A DNA stretch of 6,387 bases from an uncultured Cardiobacterium sp. (lineage in GTDB: Bacteria; Pseudomonadota; Gammaproteobacteria; Cardiobacteriales; Cardiobacteriaceae), in contig NZ_CALJAH010000237.1 of NCBI RefSeq assembly GCF_938028185.1, positions 1 to 6,387 of the forward strand, in the 5' to 3' direction. Of the stretch, positions 5,625 to 6,387 are shown piece after piece. The position numbers and the translations under genes are program-made. The notes under the pieces are model-generated. The model was not told where the DNA came from and did not search any database. It saw only the letters and a list, made by a program, of their open reading frames with translations. How positions within the stretch are numbered: the first letter of the stretch is position 1; each line of letters opens with the position of its first letter.

Positions 5625-6313
5625 CCATCCGCGCGCTTGCCTTTGACCTGGACGGCACCCTCTGCCACACCCTGCCCGACCTCATCGCTGCCGCCAACGC
5701 CAGCCGCGCCCACATGGGACTGCCGCCGCTGCCCGAAGCCACCATCGAAAGCTACATCGGCGACGGCATCCCGCGCCTGGTGCACCGCGTCCTCACCAAC
5801 CGCCGCGATGGCGACGCCGACGCCCCGCCCGCCGAACACGCCGAAGCCTACCGTTACTTCACCGCGTACTACCTTGACCACCTGAGCGACAAAACCCACC
5901 CCTACCCGTACGTGCCAGAAACCCTGACGGCGCTGCAACAGCGCGGTCTCAAACTCGCCGTCGTCACCAACAAAAACGAAACACACGCCAAACAACTGCT
6001 CGCCGACCTCGATCTCGCCCGCTACTTCGCGCATATCTACGGCGGCGACAGCCTGCCCGAAAAAAAACCGTCGCCGCTACCGCTTGCCAGCACCGCTGCC
6101 GCCTTCGGCATAAAGCCGCAAGAAATGCTGATGGTGGGCGATTCCGCCAACGACATCCTCGCGGGCAAAGCGGCAGGCTGCCCGACCGTCGCCGTCACCT
6201 ACGGCTACGCCGACGTCCGCGCCCTGCAAGACGAAGCACGCACCCGCGCCGATTACCTGATTGACCAATTCGACGAATTGCTCAACCTCATCCCTAACCC
6301 CAAATTGAAATAA
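5621..6313 (+). CDS. gph: Phosphoglycolate phosphatase-type HAD hydrolase
   Basis: The 230-residue product is a HAD-superfamily phosphatase resembling E. coli Gph (252 aa). Gph removes phosphate from 2-phosphoglycolate, which arises partly from repair of oxidised DNA ends. All four HAD motifs are intact: DLDGT with Asp9 (nucleophile) and Asp11, Thr116 in VVTNK, Lys149 in EKKPSPLPL, and GDSANDILAGKAAGCP with Asp174 and Asp178. The helical cap between motifs I and II (about 16-95) is of the Gph/PGMB type. The conserved VTYGY segment near the C terminus is also Gph-like. AGGA at 5611-5614 lies 6 nt before the ATG, which overlaps the epimerase stop. Because neighbours are sugar-related, beta-phosphoglucomutase or another sugar-phosphate phosphatase is possible, but the sequence favours Gph. 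Confidence 0.88.
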   Translation: MTIRALAFDLDGTLCHTLPDLIAAANASRAHMGLPPLPEATIESYIGDGIPRLVHRVLTNRRDGDADAPPAEHAEAYRYFTAYYLDHLSDKTHPYPYVPETLTALQQRGLKLAVVTNKNETHAKQLLADLDLARYFAHIYGGDSLPEKKPSPLPLASTAAAFGIKPQEMLMVGDSANDILAGKAAGCPTVAVTYGYADVRALQDEARTRADYLIDQFDELLNLIPNPKLK

Positions 6314-6320
6314 AACCCGT

Positions 6321-6352
6321 AGGGGCGGTCAGGGCGAAGCCCGTAACCGCCC
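6321..6352. repeat. GC-rich stem-loop, probable dispersed repeat
   Basis: GGGCGGT at 6323-6329 pairs with ACCGCCC at 6346-6352. Inside it GGGC (6332-6335) pairs with GCCC (6339-6342) around a GAA loop, with a small internal bulge between. It begins 9 nt after the gph stop but has no T-run, so it is not a standard intrinsic terminator. The form resembles GC-rich intergenic repeats found in many copies in some genomes; only one copy is visible here. Confidence 0.5.
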
Positions 6353-6387
6353 GAACCCAAAAGACGCCATATCCATGTCTTAGAACC

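Noticed and set aside
1..6387. Search for CRISPR arrays, tRNA genes, transposase, toxin-antitoxin or defence genes
   Set aside because: No regularly spaced repeats, no tRNA-like cloverleaf, and no protein with matching motifs were seen. All the well-supported genes are ordinary housekeeping ones.

Overview
The window reads as a compact stretch of a high-GC proteobacterial chromosome carrying seven housekeeping genes, preceded by a roughly 590-base stretch with no convincing gene. An HflD homologue, largely a gammaproteobacterial protein, together with TadA, MscL, BrnQ and a Gph-type phosphatase, points to a gammaproteobacterium. The style of the intergenic repeats reminds me of Cardiobacteriaceae, but that is recollection and cannot be confirmed here.

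Layout. Bases 1-591 hold no recognisable gene. The first 300 bases are AT-richer and contain a perfect 14-bp hairpin, a longer imperfect hairpin and a near-consensus sigma70 promoter. Bases 300-590 are GC-rich and contain a very strong G-quadruplex motif, further small hairpins and an extended -10 promoter just before the first gene. Genes hflD and tadA (592-1670, +) form an ATGA-overlapped pair. A bidirectional terminator separates them from the convergent mscL (1732-2175, -), which has its own promoter. Next comes a dat-like aminotransferase gene (2353-3207, -), ended by its own terminator and coupled to the upstream brnQ transporter gene (3210-4565, -). A 189-base divergent promoter region (4566-4754) carries a perfect 13-bp inverted repeat. 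From it a LacX-type aldose-1-epimerase gene (4755-5624, +) reads out, overlapped by ATGA with a phosphoglycolate-phosphatase-type HAD gene, gph (5621-6313, +). The window ends in a GC-rich stem-loop that looks like a dispersed repeat.

How the genes fit together. hflD-tadA is a membrane-associated regulatory protein paired with a tRNA wobble-editing enzyme; the pair resembles the enterobacterial tRNA-modification context of hflD (mnmA-hflD), but with a different tRNA gene. brnQ-dat couples uptake of branched-chain amino acids with a fold-type IV PLP transaminase. The epimerase-gph pair handles sugars and sugar-derived phosphates. I found no mobile element genes, CRISPR array, toxin-antitoxin or defence system. 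The points most worth checking are the G-quadruplex leader, the inverted repeat between brnQ and the epimerase gene, and a changed active-site motif in the aminotransferase.
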